Source: Butyricicoccus faecihominis | Lineage (GTDB): Bacteria; Bacillota; Clostridia; Oscillospirales; Butyricicoccaceae | Length of the DNA: 64,000 bases | Reading direction: 5' to 3' | NCBI RefSeq assembly: GCF_024462775.1 | Contig: NZ_JANGCE010000012.1 | Span: forward strand, 1-64,000 | In this document: piece by piece, positions 1-7,925 of the stretch | Layout: every line of letters starts with the position of its first letter | How positions within the stretch are numbered: position 1 is the first letter of the stretch | Translations under genes and position numbers: made by a program | Notes under the pieces: generated by a model | What the model was told of the DNA's origin: nothing | Seen by the model: only the letters and a program-made list of their open reading frames with translations | Database searches by the model: none

Positions 1-2
1 TA

Positions 3-93
3 TCTAGGGGGCATTGGAGCCCCCCTAGACAGCGTGTCGACTTTGTCGACACGCTGAAAGTAGGAGGCTTCTAAAATGGAAGCCTCCTACTTT
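3..93. terminator. three abutting perfect or near-perfect hairpins downstream of the sugar ABC operon
   Basis: Three stem-loops follow one another without spacer: 57-93 (15-bp perfect stem, 7-nt loop), 30-56 (12-bp perfect stem, 3-nt loop) and 3-29 (9-bp stem plus a bulged pair). They begin about 27 bases past the permease stop codon on the minus strand, so they lie where the operon should end. None is followed by a long T run in the minus direction, so termination or 3'-end stabilisation is inferred. Confidence 0.6.
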
Positions 94-119
94 TAAAGAG
101 AGAAGAAAAGAGCGAATGA

Positions 120-1334
120 TTAACGACGGTTGGTCGAAGCGTTTACGATAAAAGCGTCCAGCACGACCGCCGCGACAAGGATCGCGCCCTGTACGACAAG
201 GCGGGTCGAGGTCTCCGCGCCGATCAGGTACATGCCGTTCGCGAGGCTGCCCATCACGAGCGAGCCGAGCAGCACGCCCCAGATGTTGCCCTTGCCGCCG
301 GTCAGGCTGGCGCCGCCGAGCACGCACGCCGCGATCGAGTTCATCATGATGCTGTCGTCGATCGAGGAGATGGAAACGCTTTGCACGCGGGAAGCCGCGA
401 TCAGCCCGGCGAACGCGAATACCGCGCCCGAGATGATAAAGGCCGCCCATTTGGTGTTTTTCACGCTGATACCCGCGCGGCGCACGGCTTCCGGGTTGCT
501 GCCGAGCGCGTACAGATGCACGCCGAAGCGCGTCTGCGTGAGCAGGTAGGAGAACGCGGCGAGCAGCACGATCAGCAGCAGCACCGAAAGGTTCAGGCCC
601 TTATAGCGCCGCATGATCTCCAGCACGGCCACGCCGCCGACGAGCACCGCGCCCGTGGGGATGATGACCTTGTTCACAAACTTGACAGGCAGATTATTTT
701 TGCGCGCCTGCGTGTAGGACTGATAGGTAAGGATGAACAGCACCGCCGTGCCCGCCGCGAGCAGCACATAGGACAGCCAGTTCGGCAGGTAAGTGGTGGT
801 GAACACGGCCAGCGAGCTGTTCATCAGCGAAATCTGGTTGTGCTCGCGCAGAATGACCAGCAGCAGGCCTTCCAGCGCCATCTGCGAGCCCAGCGTGATG
901 ATGAAGGCCGGGGCCGAAAACTTGGTGACGATCCAGCCTTGGAGAAAGCCCACGACCGCGCCGGTCAGGATGCAGGCCGCGAAGCCCGCGAGAAAGGGCA
1001 ATTCAAAGATGACGCAGATCATCGCGCCGACGGAGGCGCTCACCGCGCTTGCCGCCGCGCAGGAAAGGTCCAGCTCGCCGTGCAGCAGCACGAGGAACAG
1101 GCCGATGGACATCACGCCCATGTTGACGATCTGCACCGAAAGGGTGGTCAGGTTGCGCGAGCTGAGAAACGAGGGATTGATCGCCGTGAAAATGACCCAG
1201 ATCACGACCAGCGCGAAGATGACCGGCAGCATGCGCAGCGGGCCGTTCAGAGCTTCCATCACGCGCAGTTTTTTATTTGGTTTGATCTCTGTCGTACGGC
1301 TCAGAACGACACTGTCTTTTGTAGTTTCCGCCAT
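120..1334 (-). CDS. sugar ABC transporter permease, RbsC type
   Basis: 404-residue polytopic membrane protein of the ribose/galactose (BPD_transp_2) permease family. After a charged N-terminus of about 30 residues there are hydrophobic segments through the whole length. The conserved loop GSNPEAVRRAGI is followed by the C-terminal GGASLTGGKGNIWG region typical of RbsC/MglC permeases. The start has GGAGGAG five bases upstream. It is the last gene of a minus-strand operon and should form the membrane channel with the lipoprotein at 1394-2551 and the two ATPases at 2571-4109. The sugar is unknown. Confidence 0.9.
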   Translation of the reverse strand: MAETTKDSVVLSRTTEIKPNKKLRVMEALNGPLRMLPVIFALVVIWVIFTAINPSFLSSRNLTTLSVQIVNMGVMSIGLFLVLLHGELDLSCAAASAVSASVGAMICVIFELPFLAGFAACILTGAVVGFLQGWIVTKFSAPAFIITLGSQMALEGLLLVILREHNQISLMNSSLAVFTTTYLPNWLSYVLLAAGTAVLFILTYQSYTQARKNNLPVKFVNKVIIPTGAVLVGGVAVLEIMRRYKGLNLSVLLLIVLLAAFSYLLTQTRFGVHLYALGSNPEAVRRAGISVKNTKWAAFIISGAVFAFAGLIAASRVQSVSISSIDDSIMMNSIAACVLGGASLTGGKGNIWGVLLGSLVMGSLANGMYLIGAETSTRLVVQGAILVAAVVLDAFIVNASTNRR

Positions 1335-1393
1335 GATTACTCCTCCAGCAAAAGCAAAGTTTAGCCGCCGGCCCGCCGATCGGCGGACCGTTA

Positions 1394-2551
1394 TTATTTT
1401 AGGGTCTTGGCGACCTCGTCGATCGCTTGCTGCGTGGCGACGCCCGCGTCGACGATCTCCGCCTTGAGGTTATCCTGAGTGATCAGCAGCGTGGGCACCA
1501 GAATTTGCGGCAAGCCGTCGGGCGAATCGTTATCGTACACACGGTCGGCCATGTCGGCGGGGCACTTGCCGTCGCGCAGCCAAGTGGCGCAAACCTCGGC
1601 GACCTTTTGGGCCTGCGTTTCGTAGTCGGGCAGTACGTCGGCCGCCTGCCAGCCCTCCTGCACGCGGGCCAGTCCCTGTACGGTGGAGTCGCAGCCGCCG
1701 AGCAGGGCCACGTCGTGCACCATGCCCTGCTCCTGTAGCGTCGCGACGACGCCGGTCAGCAGGTCGTCGTTCATGCTGATGACCACGTCTACGTCATTGC
1801 CGGTCTGCGTCAGCATTTGCTCGGTAACGGGCTGCGCGCTGGCCGCCGTCCAGTCGTTGGTATCGGCTTCAAAGACGATTTCGACCTTGCCCTCTTCCGC
1901 CCACTTGTCGAGCGTTGCATGGTAGGTATCCTTGAGATCGTTATAGAACGGGGAGCCGGTCGCGCCCCAGATACCGGCGACCTTGACGACGCCGTCCGCG
2001 TTCGGCAGAATGTTTTCCTCCATGTATTTTAGGTACTGTTCCGCGATGGCGGGGAAGGGGGTGGTGACCATCATTTCGCATTTGCCGCCGTAGGGCGTGT
2101 GCGACAGCGCGCAGAAGGGAACGCCCTCGTCGTTGAGCAGTTGCAGCGCGCCCGCCGCGCTGAGCTCCTCGGCCGGGGCGTAGACCAGAAAATCACAGCC
2201 CGCGGTGATCGCGCCTTCGATTTGCTGCAACTGCTTTTGCGCGTCGCCCTCCGCGTCCAGCACCTTCAGCTCCATATTGGGCGCGTAGGTTTTCAGCCAC
2301 TTTTCAATGAAGGGCGCGTCAAAGTTGGGCCAGCGGGAGATGGTGCCGTCGGGAATGGCGAAATAGACCGTGCCCTCGCCGTCGTAGATCACATCGCCTT
2401 CGGCCGGTTGCCCGCCGCTCGGCGTGCCGGACGGCACTGCGGTACTTCCCGCCGCGTCCGGCGCTTTGCCGGAGGAACAGCCGGTCAGCAGTAACGTGCA
2501 GGTAAAGCAGAGCATGGATAGCAGCGCGAGCGCGCGATGGAACTTTTTCAT
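1394..2551 (-). CDS. sugar ABC transporter substrate-binding lipoprotein
   Basis: 385 residues. The N-terminus is a lipoprotein signal with the lipobox LTGC, followed by a low-complexity Ser/Gly/Pro linker, so the protein should be anchored on the outer face of the membrane. The body resembles periplasmic-binding-protein-like sugar binders (Peripla_BP_4), with a hinge-type fold suggested by the segments around VISMNDDLLTG and LGGCDSTVQG. GGGAGG lies six bases before the start. It sits between an ATPase gene and the permease gene and should deliver the substrate of that transporter. The ligand cannot be told from sequence. Confidence 0.88.
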   Translation of the reverse strand: MKKFHRALALLSMLCFTCTLLLTGCSSGKAPDAAGSTAVPSGTPSGGQPAEGDVIYDGEGTVYFAIPDGTISRWPNFDAPFIEKWLKTYAPNMELKVLDAEGDAQKQLQQIEGAITAGCDFLVYAPAEELSAAGALQLLNDEGVPFCALSHTPYGGKCEMMVTTPFPAIAEQYLKYMEENILPNADGVVKVAGIWGATGSPFYNDLKDTYHATLDKWAEEGKVEIVFEADTNDWTAASAQPVTEQMLTQTGNDVDVVISMNDDLLTGVVATLQEQGMVHDVALLGGCDSTVQGLARVQEGWQAADVLPDYETQAQKVAEVCATWLRDGKCPADMADRVYDNDSPDGLPQILVPTLLITQDNLKAEIVDAGVATQQAIDEVAKTLK

Positions 2552-2570
2552 GAGAAGCCTCCCTTTCTTT

Positions 2571-3314
2571 TTAAGACGAATGGATACCCGTAATGTGCGC
2601 GACCAGATCGTCGCGCGTAAACGTGCCGCCTTCCAGCACGCTTTCGATCTCGCCGATGCGCAGCACGACCGCGCGGTCGGCGGATTTGACGACCTCGTCC
2701 AAATCCTGCGACACGACCACGACCGCGTGTCCGGAGTCCCGCAGCGAGCGGGTCAATTTGGATACCTGCTTGCGCTGGATAACGCCGAGCGCGGCGGTCG
2801 GCTCGTCGAGCAGCACCACCTTGGAGGGCAGCAGCAGCGCCTTGGCAATGGCGACCGCCTGCCGCTGGCCGCCCGAGCGCGTGCCGACCGGGGCCGAGGG
2901 GTTGGGCACGTTGGAGCCGATCTCCCCGAACAGGTCGCGCGTCCGGCGCTCCATGCTCTCGTGGTTCAGGCGCGCCGCGCGGGTCAGTTCGTTGCCTAAG
3001 AAAATGTTTTGGAACGCGTTTAAATCGTTGCAGAGCGATAGGTCCTGATATACCGTGAAAATGCCCATGCCCTGCGCCTGCTTGGGGGTCGCGATGCGGA
3101 CGGGCTTGCCCTTGAAGAGGATTTCGCTTTCCGCGTTCGGCATGACCGCGCCGGAAAGAATGTTGACGAGCGTCGATTTGCCCGCGCCGTTGTCGCCGAC
3201 GATAAACAGCAATTCGCCCTCGTGAATGGACAGGCTCACATCGTTTAAGGCGCGCACGCCGCCGTAATCCTTAGTCAGGCGCCGCAGCTCCACGATCGGT
3301 TTTTCATTTCTCAT
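2571..3314 (-). CDS. single-domain ABC ATPase with altered signature and switch residue
   Basis: 247-residue nucleotide-binding domain of the sugar (RbsA-like) class. Walker A is GDNGAGKST and Walker B is VVLLDEP. The signature motif reads RSGGQRQ instead of LSGGQ, and the switch-loop histidine is replaced by glutamine (SQD). Its neighbour at 3324-4109 has both motifs intact, so the two proteins probably pair as an asymmetric heterodimer, like the two halves of RbsA split into separate genes. AGGAG lies six bases before the ATG, just inside the end of the previous gene. Confidence 0.87.
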   Translation of the reverse strand: MRNEKPIVELRRLTKDYGGVRALNDVSLSIHEGELLFIVGDNGAGKSTLVNILSGAVMPNAESEILFKGKPVRIATPKQAQGMGIFTVYQDLSLCNDLNAFQNIFLGNELTRAARLNHESMERRTRDLFGEIGSNVPNPSAPVGTRSGGQRQAVAIAKALLLPSKVVLLDEPTAALGVIQRKQVSKLTRSLRDSGHAVVVVSQDLDEVVKSADRAVVLRIGEIESVLEGGTFTRDDLVAHITGIHSS

Positions 3315-3323
3315 GCGCGTCTC

Positions 3324-4109
3324 CTATTCTTCGTCGAGGAAGGTGTTCGAGCCCGTGATCTCCGCGACGACGCGCTCGGTCGTGATCTCGGCCCGCTGTA
3401 TTTCGGCCACTTTTTCGCCCAGACGGAATACGACCACCTTGTCGCAAATGGGGAACACTTCGGCCAGATCGTGCGAGACCACCACCACGCCCACGTTTTT
3501 TTCGCGCAGGCCCATGATGAGCTTGGAGACCTGCTGCCGCTGCTTGAGACCAAGGTTGGCCAGCGGCTCGTCCAGCAGCACCACGTCGGGCGCGCCGAGC
3601 ATGGCCCGCGCGATGGCGACCGCCTGCCGCTGCCCGCCGGAAAGCGCGCCGGCGTTTGCGCGCACGCTCTGTATTTCGATGCCGAGCTCGTCCAGACACT
3701 GCTGGGCGACGCGCTCCATCTCGGCCTCGTTCAAACGGCCCGCGCGCGTGATCTCGCGCCCGAGGAACAGGTTCTGCACGATGTCCAGATTGTCGCAAAG
3801 CGCCAAATCCTGATATACCGTCTGAATGCCCAGCTCCACCGAATCGAGCGTGTTGTGGATCGAAACCGGCTTGCCGTTGAACCGGATTTCGCCTTCCTCG
3901 GGGATGTTAACGCCCGATATGACCTTTAAAAAGGTCGATTTGCCCGCGCCGTTATCGCCCACCAGCACGGTGACTTCGCCGCGGCGCACCTCCATGTCCA
4001 CATCGATCAGCGCCTGCACGCCGCCAAAGTATTTCGAGATGTGCCGGAGCGATAAAAGCGGCGTGTCGACATGGTCGATGTCGAGGACCGTCGTATGTTG
4101 TGCTTTCAT
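3324..4109 (-). CDS. single-domain sugar ABC ATPase, all motifs intact
   Basis: 261-residue ABC ATPase. Walker A GDNGAGKST, signature LSGGQRQ, Walker B VVLLDEP and switch SHD are all present. It resembles the N-terminal half of RbsA/XylG-type proteins but stands alone. The only clear Shine-Dalgarno (GGAGGTG) is about 13 bases before the ATG, longer than usual, so translation may be weak. It follows the RbsD-like gene and precedes the second, degenerate ATPase, with which it is expected to power the permease at 120-1334. Confidence 0.88.
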   Translation of the reverse strand: MKAQHTTVLDIDHVDTPLLSLRHISKYFGGVQALIDVDMEVRRGEVTVLVGDNGAGKSTFLKVISGVNIPEEGEIRFNGKPVSIHNTLDSVELGIQTVYQDLALCDNLDIVQNLFLGREITRAGRLNEAEMERVAQQCLDELGIEIQSVRANAGALSGGQRQAVAIARAMLGAPDVVLLDEPLANLGLKQRQQVSKLIMGLREKNVGVVVVSHDLAEVFPICDKVVVFRLGEKVAEIQRAEITTERVVAEITGSNTFLDEE

Positions 4110-4156
4110 AAGTACTGCTGTTCACCTCCAGCTTTCTCACAGCGTTTGCGGGGCGG

Positions 4157-4645
4157 TCACTTCCGGTCCTTTTTGGGCACGGTGGTAAATTTGGTTTCGC
4201 CGAGCAGCACCTTAATGTCGATATCCGCGCTCGGATAGCCCGCGATCAGCACGGCCTGCGCGTGGATGCCGATATCGCCGGTCTGGACCACGGCCTTGCA
4301 GCGGTCGCGCAGCTCGTAGTATTCGGGCGCGTAGTTGATCTGGCGCACCTTGTTTTCACCGAACAGCTCGACCAGCGTGCCGTAATCCTTGGGGTTTTGG
4401 TCTGGCATATCCTCGGTGATGATCGCGCCCTCGAAATCGCCCGCTTCGGCAAGCGTGCGGACCACATCCTCAAACGTGGGCGAGCCGGTCACCACCTCAA
4501 GGTCGAGGTATTCCACGCTCTCGTCCAGCGGGTACAGCGCTTTGGAACAGGTTCCGCTGCCGGAATCCGCGATAAACAGCATTTCGCCGTGCCGGATCGA
4601 TGCGACGATTGCCGCCAGTCTCTCGTTTAAAATTCTTCTTTTCAT
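4157..4645 (-). CDS. RbsD/FucU-family sugar mutarotase-like protein
   Basis: 162 residues, slightly longer than typical RbsD (about 140). The N-terminal RHGEMLFIADSGSG segment matches the RbsD/FucU active-site region, in which a histidine next to a glycine helps interconvert sugar ring forms. The C-terminal TGDIGIHAQAVLIAG also fits the family. Family members convert pyranose, furanose or anomeric forms of an imported sugar. Its place between a phosphotriesterase-like hydrolase and the ABC transporter supports a role in handling the imported sugar. The exact substrate is unknown. Confidence 0.75.
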   Translation of the reverse strand: MKRRILNERLAAIVASIRHGEMLFIADSGSGTCSKALYPLDESVEYLDLEVVTGSPTFEDVVRTLAEAGDFEGAIITEDMPDQNPKDYGTLVELFGENKVRQINYAPEYYELRDRCKAVVQTGDIGIHAQAVLIAGYPSADIDIKVLLGETKFTTVPKKDRK

Positions 4646-4701
4646 GTGAGGTGCCCCCTTAAAAATTTATAATGCAAATGGAATAACGTTTTCATGCCGC
4701 C

Positions 4702-5775
4702 CTAGGCGTCGCGATCGATCGCGAGCACGCGCGCCGGATTGTCCACATTGAACAATCGGCAGGTGTGCGGCTCCAAACCGGCTTCCGCCAGATAACGCTG
4801 GAAATCGGTCAGCACGTGGCTGTAGCCCCAGCCGCCGTATTTGCGCAGAAAGTGCTTGAGCCCCTGATCGTGCGACAGCAGGATACGGTCGGCAAAGCCG
4901 CGGCCACACAGGCGGCGAATCGCCACGGTGCGCTGCAGATCGGTCGGCAGCACCCAAGAGCCTTGCTCCTTTTTGTAAACGGTCGTGTTGCCGCACAGCT
5001 CAAATTCCAGATAGCAGCCCCGGTTGCCAAGGCTTACGATGTAGTCCACGCCCTCGTCAAATTCGATATCCTTATGCGCGAGCGCGAAATCCAAATGACC
5101 TAGGATAATTTTATCCGGTGAAACGCCTTCTTCCTTTACCAGAATATCGAGCACCTCGTGTCCGCGCCGCGCGCCGGGGTCAAGGTGGATGGTAATGGCA
5201 AGTCCGGTCTCGCGCTGGGCGCGCGCTGCGGCGCGCAGCACCTTAACCTCGTCCTGTGTCATAAGGTAGCTCGTGCCGATCTCGCCGATGACGCCGGGGC
5301 GGATATCCGTGCCGTCCAGCCCGTTTCGGATTTCCGCAATATACTGCGCGGCAAGCTGGTCGGCCGAGGCGGCGCGCACATAGTCCGGCAGGGTGGGATC
5401 GATGTAGTGGCCCGTGCCGCAGATGATGTGCAGCCCCGTTCGGCGCGATACCTCGGCGAGCCGCCGTACATCGCGGCCAATGCCTTCAAGCGTTACCTCG
5501 GTGATCGTGCGGCCGCCGGCGGCTTTGAAAACGGCCAGCTCCTCGAGCGCGGTGTCCATGTCGGTCAGCCGGCATTCGTCGCGGTTGGCGTAGGGATTGA
5601 CGCGCATGGACCATAGGTTTTGCAGCGTGACCGGCTCCTCCATAAAACGACGTTCCGCTTCGTTTTGCGGCGGCAGCAGAAAACAGGTGAAGTCGCAGAA
5701 AATGTGCTCGTGCGTCAAGGTTGGGCCAAGCGCGCTGGGGGATACCGGCCCCCGTACGGTCATTGCATGTGCCAT
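4702..5775 (-). CDS. phosphotriesterase-family (Php-like) metal hydrolase
   Basis: 357 residues from the chosen ATG. Family signatures are the HEH pair near the N-terminus (LTHEHIFCDF), the GEIGTS segment where the family carries its bridging residue, LGHLDFALAHKD with metal-ligand histidines, and LSHDQGLK with the last aspartate. This is the binuclear-metal amidohydrolase fold of bacterial PTE/lactonase-type enzymes. An upstream in-frame extension exists but runs through a terminator hairpin, and AGGAGG is seven bases before the ATG at 5775, so that start is preferred. First gene of the sugar operon. A lactonase or sugar-derivative hydrolase is likely. Confidence 0.85.
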   Translation of the reverse strand: MAHAMTVRGPVSPSALGPTLTHEHIFCDFTCFLLPPQNEAERRFMEEPVTLQNLWSMRVNPYANRDECRLTDMDTALEELAVFKAAGGRTITEVTLEGIGRDVRRLAEVSRRTGLHIICGTGHYIDPTLPDYVRAASADQLAAQYIAEIRNGLDGTDIRPGVIGEIGTSYLMTQDEVKVLRAAARAQRETGLAITIHLDPGARRGHEVLDILVKEEGVSPDKIILGHLDFALAHKDIEFDEGVDYIVSLGNRGCYLEFELCGNTTVYKKEQGSWVLPTDLQRTVAIRRLCGRGFADRILLSHDQGLKHFLRKYGGWGYSHVLTDFQRYLAEAGLEPHTCRLFNVDNPARVLAIDRDA

Positions 5776-5809
5776 GGTCATTCCTCCTGTTTTTTTGTCT
5801 TGCATGCAC

Positions 5810-5861
5810 AAAAAAAGCCACAGATCCCCTTCATCTTGTCCGATGAAAGCATCCATGGCTT
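5810..5861 (-). terminator. intrinsic terminator in the leader of the sugar operon (attenuator)
   Basis: On the minus strand the arm AAGCCAUGGAU pairs with AUCUGUGGCUU, and an apical UUCAUC/GAUGAA stem with a six-base loop (GGACAA) caps it. Seven U follow immediately (5816-5810). It lies between the promoter at 5928-5956 and the first gene, about 35 bases before the start codon, so it can only act as an attenuator. Bases 5861-5847 can instead form a short hairpin (AAGC/GCUU around CAUGGAU) that would disrupt the terminator arm. Confidence 0.85.
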
Positions 5862-5876
5862 ATCACTTTGTCCGCC

Positions 5877-5899
5877 GGCGCGGCAGTCTTGACCGCGCC
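5877..5899 (-). promoter_or_regulatory. leader hairpin upstream of the attenuator, possible ANTAR-binding P1 stem
   Basis: A 7-bp all-GC stem (GGCGCGG/CCGCGCC) closes a nine-base loop, with a U-G or bulged-U/C-G extension possible that would shrink the loop to six or seven bases. It lies 15 bases before the hairpin that overlaps the terminator arm. Two small stem-loops, the second overlapping a terminator, is the arrangement known for ANTAR antitermination targets. The expected A1/G4 hexaloop pattern is not exact here, so the assignment is an inference. Confidence 0.45.
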
Positions 5900-5927
5900 T
5901 GACGCTCTATGCACTTTTGTTATGGCT

Positions 5928-5956
5928 ATATTAACACCACCCGTCTTTTTTGTCAA
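5928..5956 (-). promoter_or_regulatory. consensus promoter of the phosphotriesterase-RbsD-ABC operon
   Basis: On the minus strand TTGACA (5956-5951) and TAATAT (5933-5928) are separated by exactly 17 bp. Transcription would start near 5921 and give a leader of about 145 bases that contains the attenuator hairpin. Confidence 0.82.
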
Positions 5957-6038
5957 TGATTTATATCTCATTTAATTTAATGGATATAATATTTGGTGAA
6001 CCTGCATGATTCACGGGTTTTTAACTTGTTTAAAACGT

Positions 6039-7925
6039 TCATACAGTTGCGGCGCCGTTGTCCAGCGGCAGGGGGGACAGGCTGGCGCGGCGGGGAAAGC
6101 GCACGTTTGCCTCAGTGCCGTGCGGCGAAGCGGGCAAATAGGTAAGCGCGCCGTTTAATTCGCGGAGGATGCTGGTGATGATGCTCATGCCCACGCTTTC
6201 GGCCGCGTCCGCCTGAAAGCCCTCCGGCAGGCCCGCGCCGTTGTCCGCGACGGAGAGGATGACCATCGTGCCGGTATTGCGCAGCGTGATCCGCACGCGG
6301 CAGCCGCTTTGTCCGGGTAAAAACGCGTGGCGCACACAGTTGCTGATCAGCTCGTTTGTGACCAGCGCGATCGAGATCGCGTCGTCATAGGGCACGCTGG
6401 TCTCCTCAAGCTGGGTGTCGAGCGTGATCGACAGGCCGTGGTAAATATGCAGGATCTCAAGGATGAGCGTTTTCAGGTTGACCACATTGCGCCCGAACCA
6501 ATCCTTGCACAGCAGCGCGTGCACCGTGGCGATGCACTTGATGCGGTGCATCGCTTCGTCCAGTATTTCGCCCACGTTGGGGTCGGGCGCGGCGAGCGCG
6601 TCCGCCTTTTGCAGATACAGCAGGTTGTGCACCATTTGCAGGTTGTTTTTGATGCGGTGGTGGGTCTCTTGCAATAAAACGGAGTTGCCCATCAGGCGCG
6701 AGGTCTCGATGGCGACGGCGACCTCGCGCGCGTACATTTTCAAATAGATCGGCGCTTGCGGCGCGGGCACGCGCCCGGCGGAAAACATCACCTGAATCAG
6801 CGCGTTCTTTTTTCCGTCCAGCCGCACCGGGTAGCAGAATATATGTCGTATCGCATCGCTTTTGGAGAAAAGCGCTTCAAATCGCGCCTCGCCCGCGCGA
6901 AATTGCAGCACGCCCTTCTGCTGAAGCAGCGCCAGCACGTCGGTGTGCGGCAAAAGGGGGAGCGGCGGCGCGCCGTCCCCGCTGGAGATCACGTCCACCA
7001 CGTTCATGCGCGATTCGTCCACCAGATACAGCACCGAGCAATCCGCGCCGAGCGCCTTGACCAGATCGCCCGCGATGTGCTCCAGCACGCGCTTGAGCTC
7101 GCCGTCCGACTGCATGATATCGTCGATATTGCTGATCGCCTGCAACACGGAAAGGTCGTCCTCCTCGGTGCGCGATTCGATGAGCGGCTCCCACCCGGAA
7201 AGCAGGTAGGCGATTTCGCTGGGGTTTTTGCGCACTTCCTCCGTGGGAAAGGTGCCCTTGATCGTGCCGCCGTCCAGAATGGAGATGCGGTCGCCCAGCC
7301 GGAGCGCCTCCTCAAAGCTGCTGGTCATATAGATCACGCCGCAGCCCGCTTCGGTGAGAAAGCGCAGCACCTTGGGGAGCAGCCCGCGGCTTTCGCCGCC
7401 CAGATAATTGATCGCGTCGAAAAACACCGCGACAGGGGGCGCGATCGCGCATAAACGCAGCATTTCCACGGTTTTGCATTCGTCCACGCTCATCTGCGAC
7501 GGGCTTTTGGACAGATCGAGCGAAACGCCCACCCGCCGCATCAGCTCCGTGCACTGGTCCAGCGCGCCGCGCTTGACGCAAAAGCGGGGCTTGAGGCTGG
7601 CGATCAGGATATTTTCCGCGACCGAGATAGAAGGGCAGAGCATGGGCGCAAGGCCGATAAACTGAATCTCGCGCTCCAACCGGCGGCGTTTTTTGTAGGG
7701 TTGGCCCAAAATATCGTAAGCGCCCGACAGACCGAGCACGTCTCCGCACAGCAGGTCGCAAAAATTGCGGTGGTCGTAAATGTAGGTGCCGAGCAGCACG
7801 TGCGTTTCGCCCGGCCTTAGGTCGAAGCGGAGGTTTTGAAGCCGCCGCCCGCCGTGCGCGAGCGAGGAGAGGTTTTCCATGCGCAGCAGCGGCGCGCGGC
7901 TTTTTTTCTGCGTCCCCCTTGTCAT
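6039..7925 (-). CDS. histidine kinase with N-terminal degenerate ABC-ATPase domain and GAF-like domain
   Basis: 628 residues. Residues 14-245 follow the layout of a sugar-type ABC ATPase, but every catalytic motif is lost: the P-loop region reads LGTYIYDHR, the signature region MSVDEC, Walker B ends FFDAIN, and the switch is MTSS. Residues 260-410 look like a GAF-type sensor. ETHHRIKNN at 420-428 is a HisKA_2 phosphoacceptor (His422/423), and 515-610 is an HATPase domain with NELISN and DNGAGLP. No membrane segment is seen. Its ATG overlaps the stop of the REC-ANTAR gene (ATGA), so the two are coupled. The pseudo-ATPase may dock on a permease or bind a ligand. That is inference. Confidence 0.85.
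   Translation of the reverse strand: MTRGTQKKSRAPLLRMENLSSLAHGGRRLQNLRFDLRPGETHVLLGTYIYDHRNFCDLLCGDVLGLSGAYDILGQPYKKRRRLEREIQFIGLAPMLCPSISVAENILIASLKPRFCVKRGALDQCTELMRRVGVSLDLSKSPSQMSVDECKTVEMLRLCAIAPPVAVFFDAINYLGGESRGLLPKVLRFLTEAGCGVIYMTSSFEEALRLGDRISILDGGTIKGTFPTEEVRKNPSEIAYLLSGWEPLIESRTEEDDLSVLQAISNIDDIMQSDGELKRVLEHIAGDLVKALGADCSVLYLVDESRMNVVDVISSGDGAPPLPLLPHTDVLALLQQKGVLQFRAGEARFEALFSKSDAIRHIFCYPVRLDGKKNALIQVMFSAGRVPAPQAPIYLKMYAREVAVAIETSRLMGNSVLLQETHHRIKNNLQMVHNLLYLQKADALAAPDPNVGEILDEAMHRIKCIATVHALLCKDWFGRNVVNLKTLILEILHIYHGLSITLDTQLEETSVPYDDAISIALVTNELISNCVRHAFLPGQSGCRVRITLRNTGTMVILSVADNGAGLPEGFQADAAESVGMSIITSILRELNGALTYLPASPHGTEANVRFPRRASLSPLPLDNGAATV

Noticed and set aside
381-1364. 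Long plus-strand open frame opposite the permease
   Set aside because: It is an antisense frame in GC-rich DNA, has arginine/glutamine-rich low-complexity sequence and no ribosome site. The minus-strand permease is clearly the real gene.
5776-5856. N-terminal extension of the phosphotriesterase-family protein
   Set aside because: The extended frame runs through the terminator hairpin and its T run, and AGGAGG points to the ATG at 5775.
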